Part shown: positions 25,571 through 34,511 of the stretch, in pieces
How positions within the stretch are numbered: the first letter of the stretch is position 1
Layout: every line of letters begins with the position of its first letter
Assembly: GCA_040755295.1 (NCBI GenBank)
Contig: JBFMBK010000001.1
Span: forward strand, 62,001 to 126,000
Reading direction: 5' to 3'
Length of the DNA stretch: 64,000 nt
Origin: Bacillota bacterium
Lineage (GTDB): Bacteria > Bacillota > Desulfotomaculia > Desulfotomaculales > Ammonificaceae
Notes under the pieces: model-generated
What the model saw: the letters and a program-made list of their open reading frames with translations, nothing else
The model's database searches: none
What the model was told of the DNA's origin: nothing
Program-made: the position numbers and the translations under genes

Positions 25571-25815
25571 CTTCTTACATTTTGCGTACTTCTTGGCGTC
25601 AAAGTCTCTGACGGAACGCTTTAAGCGTGGGTATTGCCAGCCGCGCGCAAGCTCTCTTGATGCTAATAATTATCAAGCCGGTTTGGGCCAAAGAATGTTC
25701 CCGTTTTTTTCAACGAACCGGTATCATGTTTTTACCGTGCGGTTCGATTATTAATTTAAACCCGACGGTGATAACTGAATCAGAGTAGCTTAATCAATAA
25801 TGCGGGGGTGCATTA

Positions 25816-27204
25816 ATGAGGATTTTACTGGTTGTTTACGACAATGACTCCTATATCAGTTGGTTTCCGCAAGGGATGGCGTACATAGCAGCCGTGCTTA
25901 AGAAAGATGGATACGATGTAGAGATTTATAACCAGGACAAGTTTCATTACCCTGACGAACACTTAACTGACTACTTAAGTCAAAACAAGTTCGATATAAT
26001 CGGCGTCAGTGTCATAGCAGGATACTATCAGTATCGAAAGCTGCTCAAAATCGCCGGCGCTATAAACCATGCCAAAAACAGGCCGTTTTTTATCATAGGC
26101 GGACATGGTCCCTCCCCCGAACCCAAGTATTTTCTTAGAAAGACCCAGGCGGACGCGATCGTTATCGGCGAAGGCGAACTAACCGTTGTGGAACTGTTGG
26201 AAGCGGTTGCGAACCACAGGCCCCTGTCCAGGGTTAAGGGCATAGCCTTCCGTGACGGCGCAAAAGTGACGGTTAACGAGCGACGTCCGCTGATTAAGGA
26301 CATCGACAGTGTTCCGTTTCCTGCCTATGACTTGTTCCCGATCGATTATTACAGGCTTCTGAGGGCGCCCAACGCGACAAAGAGGGATTTTGTCATGCCG
26401 ATGCTGTCCGGCCGTGGGTGCAAGTTCCGGTGCAACTTCTGTTACCGGCTGGACAAGGGGTTCAGGCCTCGGAGCAACGAGAGTATCATCGAAGAAGTCA
26501 AATTATTAAAGGAAAGATACGGAATAACCTACATTAATTTTTCGGACGAGCTTTTAATGTCGTCCGAAGGCAGAACCGTCAGCCTTTGCAATGATTTTAT
26601 AAAAGCAAATCTGGATATCAAGTGGTGCTGCAACGGGAGATTGAATTTTGCCAAACCGGACGTTCTCGCCTTGATGAAAAAGGCCGGATGCGTCTTCATT
26701 AACTACGGGATTGAATCTATGGACGACCAGGCTCTGAAAAATATGAATAAGGCATTGACAACTAAACTGATCATTAAGGGAATCGAAGAAACGTTGGCTT
26801 CGGGGATCAGTCCCGGTCTCAATATAATCTTCGGCAACATCGGCGAAAATAAGGAGACGCTTCAAAAAGACGTCGAGTTCTTGTTGAAATACGACGACCA
26901 GGCGCAAATGCGGACCATCCGTCCCGTCACGCCGTATCCCGGTTCGCCGCTTTATTATTACGCCATCGAAAAAGGCCTGCTCAAGGACTGCGAGGATTTT
27001 TACGAAAACAAGCATTTGAATTCCGACCTTCTTGCGGTGAATTTCACCGACATGTCCGACGAAGAATTCCACCGCGCTCTTTTTGAAGCAAACAGCATCT
27101 TGATTAAGAATTATTTTGAAAAGGAACATCGTTCCGTGATCGCACAAGCGAGAAAACTGTACCTGGATAATAATGCTGCTTTCAGGGGCTTCCGTCAGAC
27201 CTAG
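25816..27204 (+). CDS. B12-binding-domain radical SAM enzyme in the legionaminate operon
   Basis: 462-aa enzyme with an N-terminal cobalamin-binding-like domain (about 1-140; LLVVYDNDSYISWFPQGMAY, DIIGVSVIAGYYQYRKLLKI) and a radical SAM core with Cx3Cx2C in GRGCKFRCNFCYR. The remaining core includes WCCNGRLNFAKPDVLALM and the tail PVTPYPGSPLYYYA. The family includes methyltransferases and ring-forming enzymes. Its place between legG and legI suggests it modifies the nonulosonic acid, or the sugar before or after it is activated. The reaction is unknown; the start follows GGGGGTG. Confidence 0.85.
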   Translation: MRILLVVYDNDSYISWFPQGMAYIAAVLKKDGYDVEIYNQDKFHYPDEHLTDYLSQNKFDIIGVSVIAGYYQYRKLLKIAGAINHAKNRPFFIIGGHGPSPEPKYFLRKTQADAIVIGEGELTVVELLEAVANHRPLSRVKGIAFRDGAKVTVNERRPLIKDIDSVPFPAYDLFPIDYYRLLRAPNATKRDFVMPMLSGRGCKFRCNFCYRLDKGFRPRSNESIIEEVKLLKERYGITYINFSDELLMSSEGRTVSLCNDFIKANLDIKWCCNGRLNFAKPDVLALMKKAGCVFINYGIESMDDQALKNMNKALTTKLIIKGIEETLASGISPGLNIIFGNIGENKETLQKDVEFLLKYDDQAQMRTIRPVTPYPGSPLYYYAIEKGLLKDCEDFYENKHLNSDLLAVNFTDMSDEEFHRALFEANSILIKNYFEKEHRSVIAQARKLYLDNNAAFRGFRQT

Positions 27205-27237
27205 CCGCTGCAGCAGTTTCTCAGGGGGTAGTGAGGT

Positions 27238-28260
27238 GTGGCTCTTAAACAAGGGGTTTTCGTTATCGCCGAGGCCGGGGTAAACCATAACGGCAACCTT
27301 GAAACCGCAAAACGGTTGGTTGACGCCGCCTTGCACGCCGGCGCAGACGCCGTGAAATTCCAGACCTTCGTCCCGGAAGAGTTGGCGGCAAAAAGCGCCG
27401 GGATTGCGGGTTATCAACAGGCAAACATGCCGGCCTCCCGAGAGACCCAGCTCGAGATGATTAAACGTCTCGCGTTAAGGTTCGAGGATTTTAGCTGTTT
27501 GAAAACATATTGCGATCAAACGGGTATTATGTTTTTGTCCACTCCGTTCGATAACTTAAGCATAGACCTTCTCGATACCTTGGGCGTTCCGGTCTTCAAG
27601 ATTGCCTCCGGCGAACTCGTGAACCATCCTTTCTTGAGGTACGCCGCCGCCAAAGAGAAGCCGCTGATCCTGTCCACCGGCATGGCCACCCTCGGTGAGG
27701 TCGAGGAGGCGTTAGGGGTAATAAGGTCCGCCTGCAATACTGCGCCGGTGACGTTTTTGCATTGCACATCCGACTACCCGGCCCTGTTCGAAGACGTGAA
27801 CCTTAAAGCGATGGTTATGCTTCGGCAGGTTTTCGGTGTCCCGGTCGGTTATTCGGATCACACGCCCGGCATTGAAGTTGCAGTAGCCGCGGTGGCTTTA
27901 GGGGCATCTGTGATTGAAAAGCACTTCACCTTAGACCGGCGGATGGAGGGACCGGACCACCGGGCTTCACTTGAGCCGGAAGAACTGGCGGCGATGATCC
28001 GGGCGATCCGCAACGTCGAGAAAGCGCTGGGAGACGGGCGGAAAAGGCCCACTTCCCGTGAGCTGGAAACCTCGAAGGTTGCAAGACGCAGCCTGGTCGC
28101 CGCCCGCGGAATCAAGGCCGGAGAGATAATCACGGCGGATAAAATAGCTGTCAAAAGGCCCGGTACGGGCATTCCGCCTAAAATGCTGGAGATCGTCGCC
28201 GGCCGGCGGGCCCGGGTCGACATTCCAGCCGATACGGTTATCACCTGGGAGATGGTTTAG
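27238..28260 (+). CDS. legI: LegI-type N,N'-diacetyllegionaminate synthase
   Basis: Condenses the 6-deoxy-diacetamidomannose with phosphoenolpyruvate. The 340-aa NeuB-family protein has the barrel motifs IAEAGVNHNGNLETAKRLVD, DAVKFQTF, STPFDNLSIDLLD, FKIASGEL, LILSTGMATLGEV and GYSDHTPGI, and a C-terminal antifreeze-like SAF domain (about 280-340; SLVAARGIKAGEIIT). The start is GTG. It follows the radical SAM gene by 33 bases, which supports a shared transcript. Confidence 0.92.
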   Translation: MALKQGVFVIAEAGVNHNGNLETAKRLVDAALHAGADAVKFQTFVPEELAAKSAGIAGYQQANMPASRETQLEMIKRLALRFEDFSCLKTYCDQTGIMFLSTPFDNLSIDLLDTLGVPVFKIASGELVNHPFLRYAAAKEKPLILSTGMATLGEVEEALGVIRSACNTAPVTFLHCTSDYPALFEDVNLKAMVMLRQVFGVPVGYSDHTPGIEVAVAAVALGASVIEKHFTLDRRMEGPDHRASLEPEELAAMIRAIRNVEKALGDGRKRPTSRELETSKVARRSLVAARGIKAGEIITADKIAVKRPGTGIPPKMLEIVAGRRARVDIPADTVITWEMV

Positions 28261-28261
28261 A

Positions 28262-28334
28262 CAGTTGCGTGTTTTGAGTTGCGCGTTGCGAGTTTTTAAT
28301 AAACCAAGTAGGGAGTAGGAGATTCAGTTGTGAG
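28262..28334 (+). repeat. Left arm of word-repeat element 2
   Basis: Words GTTGCGTGTTTTGAGTTGCG, CGTTGCGAGTTTTT and AGTAGGGAGTAGGAG between legI and the second four-helix-bundle gene. Confidence 0.6.
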
Positions 28335-28346
28335 TTGGAGGCAGTG

Positions 28347-28751
28347 ATGGCACAGATTACAAGATTTGAGGATATAGAAGCATGGAAGAAAGCTCGTGAA
28401 TTAACGAAGGCAATCTACGAGATAACTTCAGTGGGCAAGTTTGCCGGGGATTTTGGTCTTCGGAACCAAATCCGAAGTGCTGCCATATCCATTATGTCAA
28501 ATATTGCGGAAGGATTTGAGCGTAATAGGAACAGTGAATTCCGTTATTTTCTTTCCGTTGCTAAGGAATCGGTTGGTGAAGTGAAAGCCCAAATCTACGT
28601 TGCGATGGATGCTGGATTAATTAATGAAGCACAATTTGAACAGCTATATAAATCAGCTACGGAAACCGGGCAACTCATTGGTGGTTTTATAAAATATCTT
28701 AACCAATTGAAAATCAAAAGTCCGAAATCAAAGCCAATGCCTAACCCGTAA
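28347..28751 (+). CDS. Four-helix-bundle protein, second copy
   Basis: 134-aa paralogue of the gene at 21987, sharing IEAWKKARELTKAIYEIT, IRSAAISIMSNIAEGFE, EFRYFLSVAKESVGEVKAQ and the last helix GFIKYLNQL; the tail differs and its final codons lie in repeat DNA, whose CGTAAC word supplies the stop. ATG 28347 follows GGAGG. Like the first copy it interrupts the legionaminate operon and is flanked by inverted words, here of the GTTGCGAGTT type. Function is unknown; co-transcription with legI and ptmE is likely. Confidence 0.87.
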   Translation: MAQITRFEDIEAWKKARELTKAIYEITSVGKFAGDFGLRNQIRSAAISIMSNIAEGFERNRNSEFRYFLSVAKESVGEVKAQIYVAMDAGLINEAQFEQLYKSATETGQLIGGFIKYLNQLKIKSPKSKPMPNP

Positions 28752-28782
28752 CCCGCAACCCGTAACCCGCAACTCGGAACTA
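28738..28782 (+). repeat. Right arm of word-repeat element 2
   Basis: Tandem CCCGTAACCCGCAA words, then CCCGCAACTCGGAACT. Read on the minus strand this gives AGTTCCGAGTTGCGGGTTAC, matching the left arm before the gene. It overlaps the last codons of that gene. Confidence 0.65.
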
Positions 28783-28802
28783 AATGAAGGGGGTGCGAGC
28801 GA

Positions 28803-29867
28803 ATGGAGCGCCCTGAACTGCTTAACGGAGTCACAGTACTGCCGGATGAACCGATCGTACGCGCGCTCGAAAAAATGGACCGCGCCGCACGGCAAATCTT
28901 GCTGGTGGCCGATGGCGAGGGGGTTTTGCTGGGTACCGTCACCGACGGTGATGTACGCCGGGCGCTGCTCGATGGCGTAAACCTCCGGGAACCTGTCGCT
29001 CTGATAATGAACCGGCAGCCCAAAGTGCTTCCTTCAGGCACCTCCCTGGAAGTCGTACGTAAGCTGATGACGGAGCACGGCATCCGGCATATTCCTCTCG
29101 TCGACAAGCGGGGCCGGCTGGTCAACCTTCTGATGTGGCAGGACCTGTTCCTTTCCAAGGTGGAGGCGCGGCCGGAGAACGTGGTGATAATGGCTGGCGG
29201 GAAGGGAACAAGACTTGATCCTTTTACCAAAATCCTGCCCAAACCGATGATCCCTTTACGGGACAAGCCCATTATCGAGGTAATCATGGAACGCTTCAAC
29301 CGGCAGGGATTCGGCGAGTTCGTTCTCTGCCTCGGATACAAAGCCGAGATCATCCGACTGTATTTCAACGGCAACGGCCGTTCCTACAACGTCAGTTACG
29401 TGCAGGAAGAGGAACCCCTGGGAACAGCCGGCGCCCTCTCCCTTTTAACCGAACGTTTCAAGGATACGTTTCTGCTGACCAACTGTGACATTATCGTGGA
29501 AATGGACTACAACCAGCTGCTTGAATATCACCGGGAGGGTCAGTACGCTCTGACGATTGTGGGAGCGCTGAAAGAGTTTATAGTTCCTTACGGTGTGATG
29601 CACACGGAAGAGAACCACTTCTGGATCGAGGAGAAACCTAATTTTCACTTCCTTGTCAATACCGGGCTGTACGTGTTGGAACCTTCGTTGTTGCAACTGA
29701 TCGAGAAGAACAAGGCGGTGGACATGCCCGATCTTATCACCGCGGCCCAGAAAGGCGGATTCCGTGTGGGCATCTACCCGCACCACGGAAAATGGTTCGA
29801 TGTCGGGCAGTGGGAAGAATACCAGCAGACCCTTAAACTTTTCGAAAGCATGGAGCTAACGGTATAA
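28803..29867 (+). CDS. ptmE: PtmE-type sugar-1-phosphate nucleotidyltransferase with CBS pair
   Basis: In Campylobacter PtmE is a GlcN-1-P guanylyltransferase that starts GDP-linked legionaminate synthesis. The 354-aa protein has two CBS domains (about 8-118; LGTVTDGDVRRALLDG, GIRHIPLVDKRGRLVNL) fused to a nucleotidyltransferase (about 122-350) with MAGGKGTRLDPFTKILPKPM, GTAGALSLL and NCDIIVEMDY. This supports a GDP- rather than UDP-linked route. The start follows GGGGGTG. Four bases separate it from legF. Confidence 0.85.
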   Translation: MERPELLNGVTVLPDEPIVRALEKMDRAARQILLVADGEGVLLGTVTDGDVRRALLDGVNLREPVALIMNRQPKVLPSGTSLEVVRKLMTEHGIRHIPLVDKRGRLVNLLMWQDLFLSKVEARPENVVIMAGGKGTRLDPFTKILPKPMIPLRDKPIIEVIMERFNRQGFGEFVLCLGYKAEIIRLYFNGNGRSYNVSYVQEEEPLGTAGALSLLTERFKDTFLLTNCDIIVEMDYNQLLEYHREGQYALTIVGALKEFIVPYGVMHTEENHFWIEEKPNFHFLVNTGLYVLEPSLLQLIEKNKAVDMPDLITAAQKGGFRVGIYPHHGKWFDVGQWEEYQQTLKLFESMELTV

Positions 29868-29871
29868 GCTT

Positions 29872-30582
29872 ATGTATAAAGGTTTATCTGTTTTAGGCTT
29901 CATCCCGGCCAGGGCCGGGTCGAAGGGTCTCCCCGGCAAGAATACCAAGCCGCTGGCGGGAAAGCCCCTTTTGCTCTATTCCGTCGAAGCCGGCCAAAAA
30001 AGCGGGGTGTTTGATTATCTTATGGTATCCACAGACGGCGAGGACATCGCCGCCGTTGCCCGGCAAGGGGGCGCCGAGGCGCCTTTTATCCGGCCCCCGG
30101 AGCTTGCCACGGATACCGCCAAGGTCGTTGACGCGCTGCACCATACGATGCGGTGGTTGGAGGACCAAGGCCGAAGATACGACTGCCTTGCGGTTTTGCA
30201 GCCGACGAGCCCTTTACGGGGGGCGGAAGACATCACCGGCGCGCTGGACCTTTTTGTGGAGCGCGGCGCCGACGCCGTGGTTTCCGTCTGCGAGACGGAA
30301 CACCACCCCTGGTGGAGTAATACCCTACCCGACGACGGCTGCATGGAAGGTTTTCTGCGAAGCGACATATCGGTCAACCGGCAGGAACTGCCGAAATTCT
30401 ACCGCCTTAACGGGAGCATATATCTGGCGCTCTGGGATTTCATCAGAGAACGCAGGTCATGGTTCGGACCGCGAACGTACGCCTACGTTATGCCGCGTCA
30501 CCGTTCCGTGGATATAGACAATCCGCTTGATTTCTTTTTGGCGGAGGCGTTGATTACAGAAATGCGGGATGCGGAAATCTGA
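29872..30582 (+). CDS. legF: LegF/NeuA-type CMP-legionaminate synthetase
   Basis: Activates legionaminic acid with CTP for transfer by Maf. The 236-aa protein shows the CMP-sugar synthetase motifs FIPARAGSKGLPGKNTKPL, LLYSVEAGQKSG, VLQPTSPLRGAED, YRLNGSIYLALWDF and the metal-binding tail SVDIDNPLDFFLAE. It closes the legionaminate cassette. A decayed C-terminal relative is present at 54229-54475. Confidence 0.91.
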   Translation: MYKGLSVLGFIPARAGSKGLPGKNTKPLAGKPLLLYSVEAGQKSGVFDYLMVSTDGEDIAAVARQGGAEAPFIRPPELATDTAKVVDALHHTMRWLEDQGRRYDCLAVLQPTSPLRGAEDITGALDLFVERGADAVVSVCETEHHPWWSNTLPDDGCMEGFLRSDISVNRQELPKFYRLNGSIYLALWDFIRERRSWFGPRTYAYVMPRHRSVDIDNPLDFFLAEALITEMRDAEI

Positions 30583-30748
30583 AAGAATAGCATGTAAATC
30601 GTAACTTGTTTTCGTGGGCACAGCCCACCCGACTGAGGACTGAGGACTTGACCTGTTATTTAGCCCTGATATTACTATTCTCTGTGAACTCTGTGCCTCT
30701 GTGGTGAAATATTTTGGTCCCGGCTTTTCCGGGTAAGGGGGATACTCG
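30583..30748. repeat. Spacer with word repeat and CACAGAG repeat, copy 2
   Basis: Contains GACTGAGGACTGAGGACTTG (about 30631-30650) and the minus-strand CACAGAG block 30678-30731 (CTCTGTGAACTCTGTGCCTC, then TGTGGTGAAATATTTTGG). Only right-arm-type sequence is visible. No gene is seen. Confidence 0.6.
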
Positions 30749-32869
30749 GTGAACAACTGGCTCGAGCAGGCTCTCAAGTACGAGAGCGAAAGCAACCTTC
30801 TTTTGAGCACGCAGTATTATACCCGGGCTTTGCAAGAAAATCCGGAAGATCAGGATGTTTTGTATTACGGCGGCTTATTCCTGTTTAAAATGGGGAAATA
30901 TGACCAGGCGCTGGACCTGTTTGTCAAGTGCTATTCCTCTAAATCTTTAACAGAAGAATTAAAAGAAGAGCTATTAAGCCAATTATTAGCCGCCTATTAC
31001 GAGCCGAATGCCGAAGGACTTAAGAAGACTTATGAAACTAATGTAAAAAATCTACTTGCCTACGAGTTCAATTATCTTAAGTCTTTCCCCTCTTTTGAAG
31101 ACCTCCCTTTCATATGTATCCCGCGTAACGATTCCTCTTATTTCGTATTTGATAAGGCAACCAAGATATTTCTGAAGGTGTTGGATCTTCAAAACGAAAG
31201 CGACGAGTCAAGTACACTGGCTAAAGAGGAGTGTGTACTGGCAATTGATATCTACGAAAAAGAAAAACTGCTTGCAATCCACGAAAAAACCTTTAAGCCG
31301 GCGCTTAATGGAATCAAAATTCCCATATACCTCGTATGGACCGACCCTGTAACAATGCAAGTTTATTTGCAGCTTGAAGACTTCCGGCCGATTATCGAAA
31401 AGCAGAGGTTTGTTTTTTTCCCGGATTATCGCGAAGAGTCCGGCGTTGCTTCTTTTTTTAAGGACCACCAGAGCATGATTCCTAATAAGTGCATCGGCAG
31501 TATTGTTGAGGACGAGATTCGATCCTTTTTCAAAACGATAAAGGAAACGCGTGACAAGGATGTTGAAGAAAAACTCTCGCAGGTGTTGAAGCTTGCCGAA
31601 AGCTATGACGACCAGTATTACAAAGACTTATTTCTCAATCACAAAGGTGATCTGCGAATTCTGTTCATCACCTGCCGTTTTACTACTTTTCTTCAATATT
31701 CCACAAGGGATTGCATGTCTGCGAGCGTCAACCTGGGAATAAAATCCGATCTTTTAATTGAGAAATCAGACATTCAAAGGATCTTTGTCGGTAACTCATA
31801 TGAAAAAATTTTGGATTTCAAGCCGAACATTATATTCATGCTGGATCATTTTAAGTGGGAGTTTGGAATTCCTGATAACCTTATGTGTATAACATGGGTG
31901 CAGGATCCGCTGCCTAACATTTTATCAAGGGATTCTGCTAAAAAGTTATCGGACAACGATCTTGTGTTAGTAGGAGCCCCCAAGCTTAAAGACCAGATGT
32001 TAGAACTGGGTTACCCGGAAGCGGACCTGTTTGACCAGATTATTCCCGTTAATTCACTTATTTTCGATAAAATTGAGCTCGTCGGAACGGAAAAGGCTCG
32101 TTACGCGTCCGACATCACCTATGTTTCGCACGTCGGCGATCCTAAATCATCCCTCGATGCCTTGGTCTCCGAATACATAACGCGAATAGAAGACGAAGAT
32201 ATCCGGCCGAAGTTCAAGGATTTCCTCTATTCAGCTTACGAATTAACTCGCAGAAGGATTGAGGGATCGGAACCGATTTTTACCGTTGAGGATTATAAGC
32301 ATGTGCTTGCGGAAGCCTTGGAAGGTTGTGGGTTCCAGTTATACATAAGTGACGACTTCGCTTACGAATTCGGCTCTCGGGTAGGGAACCGGCTTCATAG
32401 AACCATTCCTCTGGTTTGGGTGGCGGAATGCGGTCACTCCCTCAAGATCTGGGGCAGGGAGTGGGTCAACAATTCGCAACTCAAGAAATTTGCTATGGGG
32501 ACGGCTGCTCACGGGGAGGAATTGGCGAAGATATATTCATCGGCAAGAATCACCTTGGGGATTCAACCCTATGGAACAATGCATCAACGGGCGTTGGAAG
32601 CAATGGCTTGCGGTTCCTTATACATGTCAAGGCAACTTCCCGCAGAACATGATTACAACAGTATCGGCAACTACTTTATCGAGGGCGAGGACTTTGTTTC
32701 TTTCAGCAGTAAGGATGATTTGTTGGATAAGGTGCACTACTTCTTAGAAAATGAGCGTGAGAGAAAAAGGATTGCGGAAAACGGGAGAAAAAAAACCGTT
32801 CAGAACTATACGTATGACAAGGCCATTCAAAATTTGCTATCCGTTTTAAGAGACGTGCAAGGAGATTAA
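30749..32869 (+). CDS. TPR-glycosyltransferase (CgeB-like)
   Basis: 706-aa protein. The N-terminus (about 1-80) has TPR-like helices (LSTQYYTRALQENPEDQDVL, GKYDQALDLF), then a region of unknown fold, then a GT-B-like transferase (about 320-700) with ITWVQDPLPN, RITLGIQPYGTMHQRALEAM and ENGRKKTVQNYTYDKAI. The Glu in RALEAMACGS fits the nucleotide-sugar site of GT4/CgeB-type enzymes. The start is GTG behind AAGGGGG. It opens the second glycan cluster and may extend the flagellin sugar; acceptor and donor are unknown. Confidence 0.8.
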   Translation: MNNWLEQALKYESESNLLLSTQYYTRALQENPEDQDVLYYGGLFLFKMGKYDQALDLFVKCYSSKSLTEELKEELLSQLLAAYYEPNAEGLKKTYETNVKNLLAYEFNYLKSFPSFEDLPFICIPRNDSSYFVFDKATKIFLKVLDLQNESDESSTLAKEECVLAIDIYEKEKLLAIHEKTFKPALNGIKIPIYLVWTDPVTMQVYLQLEDFRPIIEKQRFVFFPDYREESGVASFFKDHQSMIPNKCIGSIVEDEIRSFFKTIKETRDKDVEEKLSQVLKLAESYDDQYYKDLFLNHKGDLRILFITCRFTTFLQYSTRDCMSASVNLGIKSDLLIEKSDIQRIFVGNSYEKILDFKPNIIFMLDHFKWEFGIPDNLMCITWVQDPLPNILSRDSAKKLSDNDLVLVGAPKLKDQMLELGYPEADLFDQIIPVNSLIFDKIELVGTEKARYASDITYVSHVGDPKSSLDALVSEYITRIEDEDIRPKFKDFLYSAYELTRRRIEGSEPIFTVEDYKHVLAEALEGCGFQLYISDDFAYEFGSRVGNRLHRTIPLVWVAECGHSLKIWGREWVNNSQLKKFAMGTAAHGEELAKIYSSARITLGIQPYGTMHQRALEAMACGSLYMSRQLPAEHDYNSIGNYFIEGEDFVSFSSKDDLLDKVHYFLENERERKRIAENGRKKTVQNYTYDKAIQNLLSVLRDVQGD

Positions 32870-32876
32870 ACTTAGA

Positions 32877-33710
32877 ATGTCTTCTAACAAGTTACCTGTA
32901 CAGACCGTTTTCATACTTAGTATTAGTAGCGACATTGGCCGGGCGCTGGCAGGGCGCTACCTCCGGGATGGTTGTACCGTCGTCGGAACGTATAGGAGAA
33001 TAGATATTCTTGAAGACCTTATGGGCCAGCCGGGACTTTACCTATTTCCTTGCGACGTTAAAGATCCCGGTAGCGTAAAGTCAGTTATTGAAAAATACCA
33101 TCGTTTGTCTCTTCCTTGGGGCATGTTTATTTCGTGTGTGGGGACTTTGGAGCCCATAGGGGACTTTTTTAGCACCGAGTTCGACGCGTGGGAGCGTTCA
33201 GTGATTATCAACTCTACAGCGCAACTCAGGGTTTTGCATGCCTTGTACCCATACCGCCGCAAGGGTCAGGTATCGCACGCCGTTTTTTTCGCCGGCGGGG
33301 GGACCAATAACCCTTTTCCGAACTACTCAGCGTATTGCGTTTCTAAAATAATGTTGATGAAGATGTGTGAGCTCCTGGACAATGAATGCTCAGATTTGAA
33401 CGCTTTTATTGTAGGTCCGGGATGGACGAGAACAAAGATGCACAAGCAGACCATCAACAACGCGGAAAACGCAGGGATGAACTATAAAAGAACCCGCGAA
33501 TTCATGGAGGCGGGGGGAAATAACGGCACTTCCATGGACGATATTTACGACTGCATTCAGTGGTTGGCAAAACAGGGCAAGACGATAGCGGGCGGCCGTA
33601 ATTTTTCGGTAAGACATGACCACTGGCGAGGGGAAGAAGCTTACAATCTTACCCAAAGTTTAGTATCGGATCCCGATTTGTTTAAATTGAGGCGGTACCG
33701 GCATCCGTAG
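32877..33710 (+). CDS. Short-chain dehydrogenase/reductase
   Basis: 277-aa SDR with a divergent NAD(P) motif (FILSISSDIGRALAGRYLR in place of TGxxxGIG), NNAG-like SCVG, and YCVSK as the YxxxK. The usual Ser precedes it only loosely (FFAGGGT), so chemistry may differ. The tail SVRHDHWRGEEAYNL is not typical of classical SDRs. It follows the glycosyltransferase by seven bases and precedes a methyltransferase, so it likely reduces or oxidises a sugar or side chain. Confidence 0.8.
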   Translation: MSSNKLPVQTVFILSISSDIGRALAGRYLRDGCTVVGTYRRIDILEDLMGQPGLYLFPCDVKDPGSVKSVIEKYHRLSLPWGMFISCVGTLEPIGDFFSTEFDAWERSVIINSTAQLRVLHALYPYRRKGQVSHAVFFAGGGTNNPFPNYSAYCVSKIMLMKMCELLDNECSDLNAFIVGPGWTRTKMHKQTINNAENAGMNYKRTREFMEAGGNNGTSMDDIYDCIQWLAKQGKTIAGGRNFSVRHDHWRGEEAYNLTQSLVSDPDLFKLRRYRHP

Positions 33711-33735
33711 CAATATTAAATAGGAGGCAATTTGC

Positions 33736-34497
33736 GTGGATCGCTCAATAGCACACGAACCGGATACGACTTCAAAAAAAGACATCGACTATCGTACCGG
33801 GTTGGAGAAGTACTTCGAGTCAAGTGTGGGGACCATTACAGAAAAACTGGAGAATTTCCCGAAGTATGTGCAACAAAGCACTCTTAACAGGTTTTTGGCC
33901 AGATATGAGATATTTAAGCATACAATAGATATTCCAGGCGCGATAATTGAGTGCGGCGTGCTTTTCGGCGGGGGCCTGATGACCTTTGCGCACTTAAGCT
34001 CAATATTGGATCCGTGGGCGGTTTCCAGGAGGATTATAGGATTCGATACCTTCAGCGGTTTTAGGGACCTCTCCGAGGTGGACAAGGGACCGGGACGGTC
34101 TGTGCACGCCACCGAAGGAGGGTTCGGGGTAGATGCTTACGAGGACTTGCAGCACTGCATTAATATTTTTGACCGGCACAGGTTATTGGGGCACCTGCCC
34201 AAAGTTGAACTGGTTCGGGGCGATATCCGGGAGACGGTTCCAAAATACATCGAAGACAACCCCCATCTAGTGGTAAGCCTGCTATTTTTAGATGTAGATG
34301 TTTATGAACCGACCAAAGTGGCTATCGAGCATTTTCTGCCTCGTATGCCTAAAGGGGCGGTAGTCGCTTTTGATGAGCTGTACGCGCGGCATTGGCCCGG
34401 CGAGACAAAAGCTTTGGTTGATACGATCGGCATAAACGCTTTGAGACTTAAGCGTCCGTTTTTCAGCACGTGGATGTCCTATGCGGTTATTGAATAG
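33736..34497 (+). CDS. TylF/MycF-family O-methyltransferase
   Basis: 253-aa class I SAM methyltransferase of the macrocin-O-methyltransferase type: SAM motif IIECGVLFGGGLMTFAHLSS (about 74-93), acidic loop FDTFSGFRDLSEVDKGPG, and the metal-binding region LLFLDVDVYEPTKVAIEHF with FDELYA further on. Family members methylate sugar hydroxyls with Mg2+. The start is GTG behind GGAGG. Its gene lies in line with the SDR and transketolase genes, so a sugar hydroxyl is the likely target. Confidence 0.85.
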   Translation: MDRSIAHEPDTTSKKDIDYRTGLEKYFESSVGTITEKLENFPKYVQQSTLNRFLARYEIFKHTIDIPGAIIECGVLFGGGLMTFAHLSSILDPWAVSRRIIGFDTFSGFRDLSEVDKGPGRSVHATEGGFGVDAYEDLQHCINIFDRHRLLGHLPKVELVRGDIRETVPKYIEDNPHLVVSLLFLDVDVYEPTKVAIEHFLPRMPKGAVVAFDELYARHWPGETKALVDTIGINALRLKRPFFSTWMSYAVIE

Positions 34498-34511
34498 AAG
34501 GGGAATTAATC

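Noticed and set aside
21987-28751. Diversity-generating retroelement suggested by Avd-like proteins
   Set aside because: There is no reverse transcriptase, no template/variable repeat pair with A-specific changes, and no typical target protein.
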